15,273 nucleotides of DNA from an uncultured euryarchaeote (GTDB lineage Archaea; Thermoplasmatota; Poseidoniia; Poseidoniales; Thalassarchaeaceae): assembly GCA_937876055.1 (NCBI GenBank), contig CALEIW010000015.1, positions 1-15,273 of the forward strand. The letters run 5' to 3'. Every line of letters starts with the position of its first letter. Positions within the stretch are counted from its first letter, which is position 1. Made by a program: the position numbers and the translations under genes. Of this stretch, positions 14,723-15,273 are shown piece by piece. The notes below the pieces were generated by a model. The model was not told the DNA's origin, made no database searches, and worked only from the letters and a program-made list of their open reading frames with translations.

Positions 14723-15273
14723 CGCTCATCGATCTTCTGTAATTCTTGTAGCGTCCGACCCTTGTGTTTTCCGAAGGCGATAACGATTCCTTGATCTGAA
14801 TGGCGCAATCTTCCATTTGTACCATCGACCGGCTCCAAATCTACCAAACTAGGACCTAAACGGTCGCTATTATCTCGTCTTCCAGATAACATATCTTGTA
14901 ATTCATCCAATCCTCCTCGGAATTGATTTGGATGATTTTGCATCATCGACCAAAGTAACAGCAGGGTTGCTCCTGCATCGGCGTCGGCACTATGAGCTCT
15001 GCCAATTGTGATATCGTAACGCTCGCAAAGAGGGCCCAATGCGTGCCGACCAGGAATCTTCAGTTTCTTTGCCAAGGTTAGTGTATCGATTATTGCCCTT
15101 GGAACGGGGGTTTCGAATCCAGCCCTCATGCATTCCAACTCAAGGAATCTCCAATCAAATCTCGAGACATTGTGTCCAACGATTACCGCGTCAGAAATCA
15201 ATTTGATTAATTCAGGTATATGCTCAGAAAACTCACTTTCTCCCCTAACATCTTCGTCAGTAATTCCGTGCAC
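14641..15273 (-). CDS. DnaQ-family DEDDh 3'-5' exonuclease with ExoX-like C-terminal domain (N-terminus beyond window)
   Basis: The reading frame is open at the right edge, so the N-terminus with the first DxE motif lies outside; the 210 visible residues begin in VHGITDEDV. The second exonuclease motif is GHNVSRFDWRFLELECMRAG. IDTLTLAKKL follows, then the third motif HSADADAGAT with the catalytic His and Asp of the DEDDh class. The last 45 residues, with AFGKHKGRTLQEL and RYLDWLSS, fit the small C-terminal domain seen in exodeoxyribonuclease X-like proteins. The product should remove nucleotides from DNA 3' ends in repair or proofreading. It converges on and overlaps the RecB-like nuclease gene by 82 bases. 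The GTG at the window edge is an internal Val, not a start. Confidence 0.88.
   Translation of the reverse strand: MHGITDEDVRGESEFSEHIPELIKLISDAVIVGHNVSRFDWRFLELECMRAGFETPVPRAIIDTLTLAKKLKIPGRHALGPLCERYDITIGRAHSADADAGATLLLLWSMMQNHPNQFRGGLDELQDMLSGRRDNSDRLGPSLVDLEPVDGTNGRLRHSDQGIVIAFGKHKGRTLQELQKIDERYLDWLSSPSSPISSKIVSELLRNHRE

Noticed and set aside
14641..15273. Complete exonuclease gene starting at the GTG at the window edge
   Set aside because: The first DEDDh motif is missing and VHGITDEDV is an internal family block, so the gene continues beyond the window.

Overview
The window looks like a piece of a planktonic euryarchaeal genome. Marine Group II (Candidatus Poseidoniales) is my best guess, but I cannot confirm it without a search. 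Archaeal identity rests on the gene run eL18, uL13, uS9 and RpoN (RNA polymerase subunit N), on a PAC2-family proteasome-assembly protein, and on TATA-like elements close upstream of several starts. Set among these are two genes of bacterial type: a pyruvoyl aspartate decarboxylase (PanD) and an NAD-dependent DNA ligase (LigA). A giant acidic surface protein also fits a marine euryarchaeon.

Layout. Positions 1-359 (minus) hold panD, cut at its 3' end by the window edge. A 194-bp divergent spacer (360-553) carries an AT-rich promoter element and a long imperfect inverted repeat. Positions 554-8563 (plus) are one gene for a 2669-residue cell-surface protein. In order it has a signal-like N-terminus, calcium-binding thrombospondin-3-like repeats, a degenerate cupredoxin-like domain, a much longer repeat block, about 1170 residues of Ig-like beta domains, one membrane helix and a cytoplasmic DUF4129 domain. 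A 148-bp spacer with two clear hairpins (8564-8711) leads into the compact translation/transcription operon eL18-uL13-uS9-rpoN (8712-10208). A tRNA-Pro(GGG) follows at 10262-10339.

The right third is a DNA-maintenance neighbourhood. ligA (plus) converges on a PAC2 protein (minus) with five bases between them. The PAC2 gene diverges over 52 bp from a RecB/Cas4-like 4Fe-4S nuclease (plus). The 3' end of that nuclease gene overlaps, antisense by 82 bp, a DnaQ/ExoX-like 3'-5' exonuclease (minus) that runs off the right edge.

Two translation styles appear. The genes inside the ribosomal operon have strong Shine-Dalgarno sequences exactly six bases before the start. panD, ligA, the PAC2 gene and the nuclease gene have no clear Shine-Dalgarno sequence. 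For the PAC2 and nuclease genes a TATA-like element sits about 25-28 bases before the start, which suggests leaderless messages.
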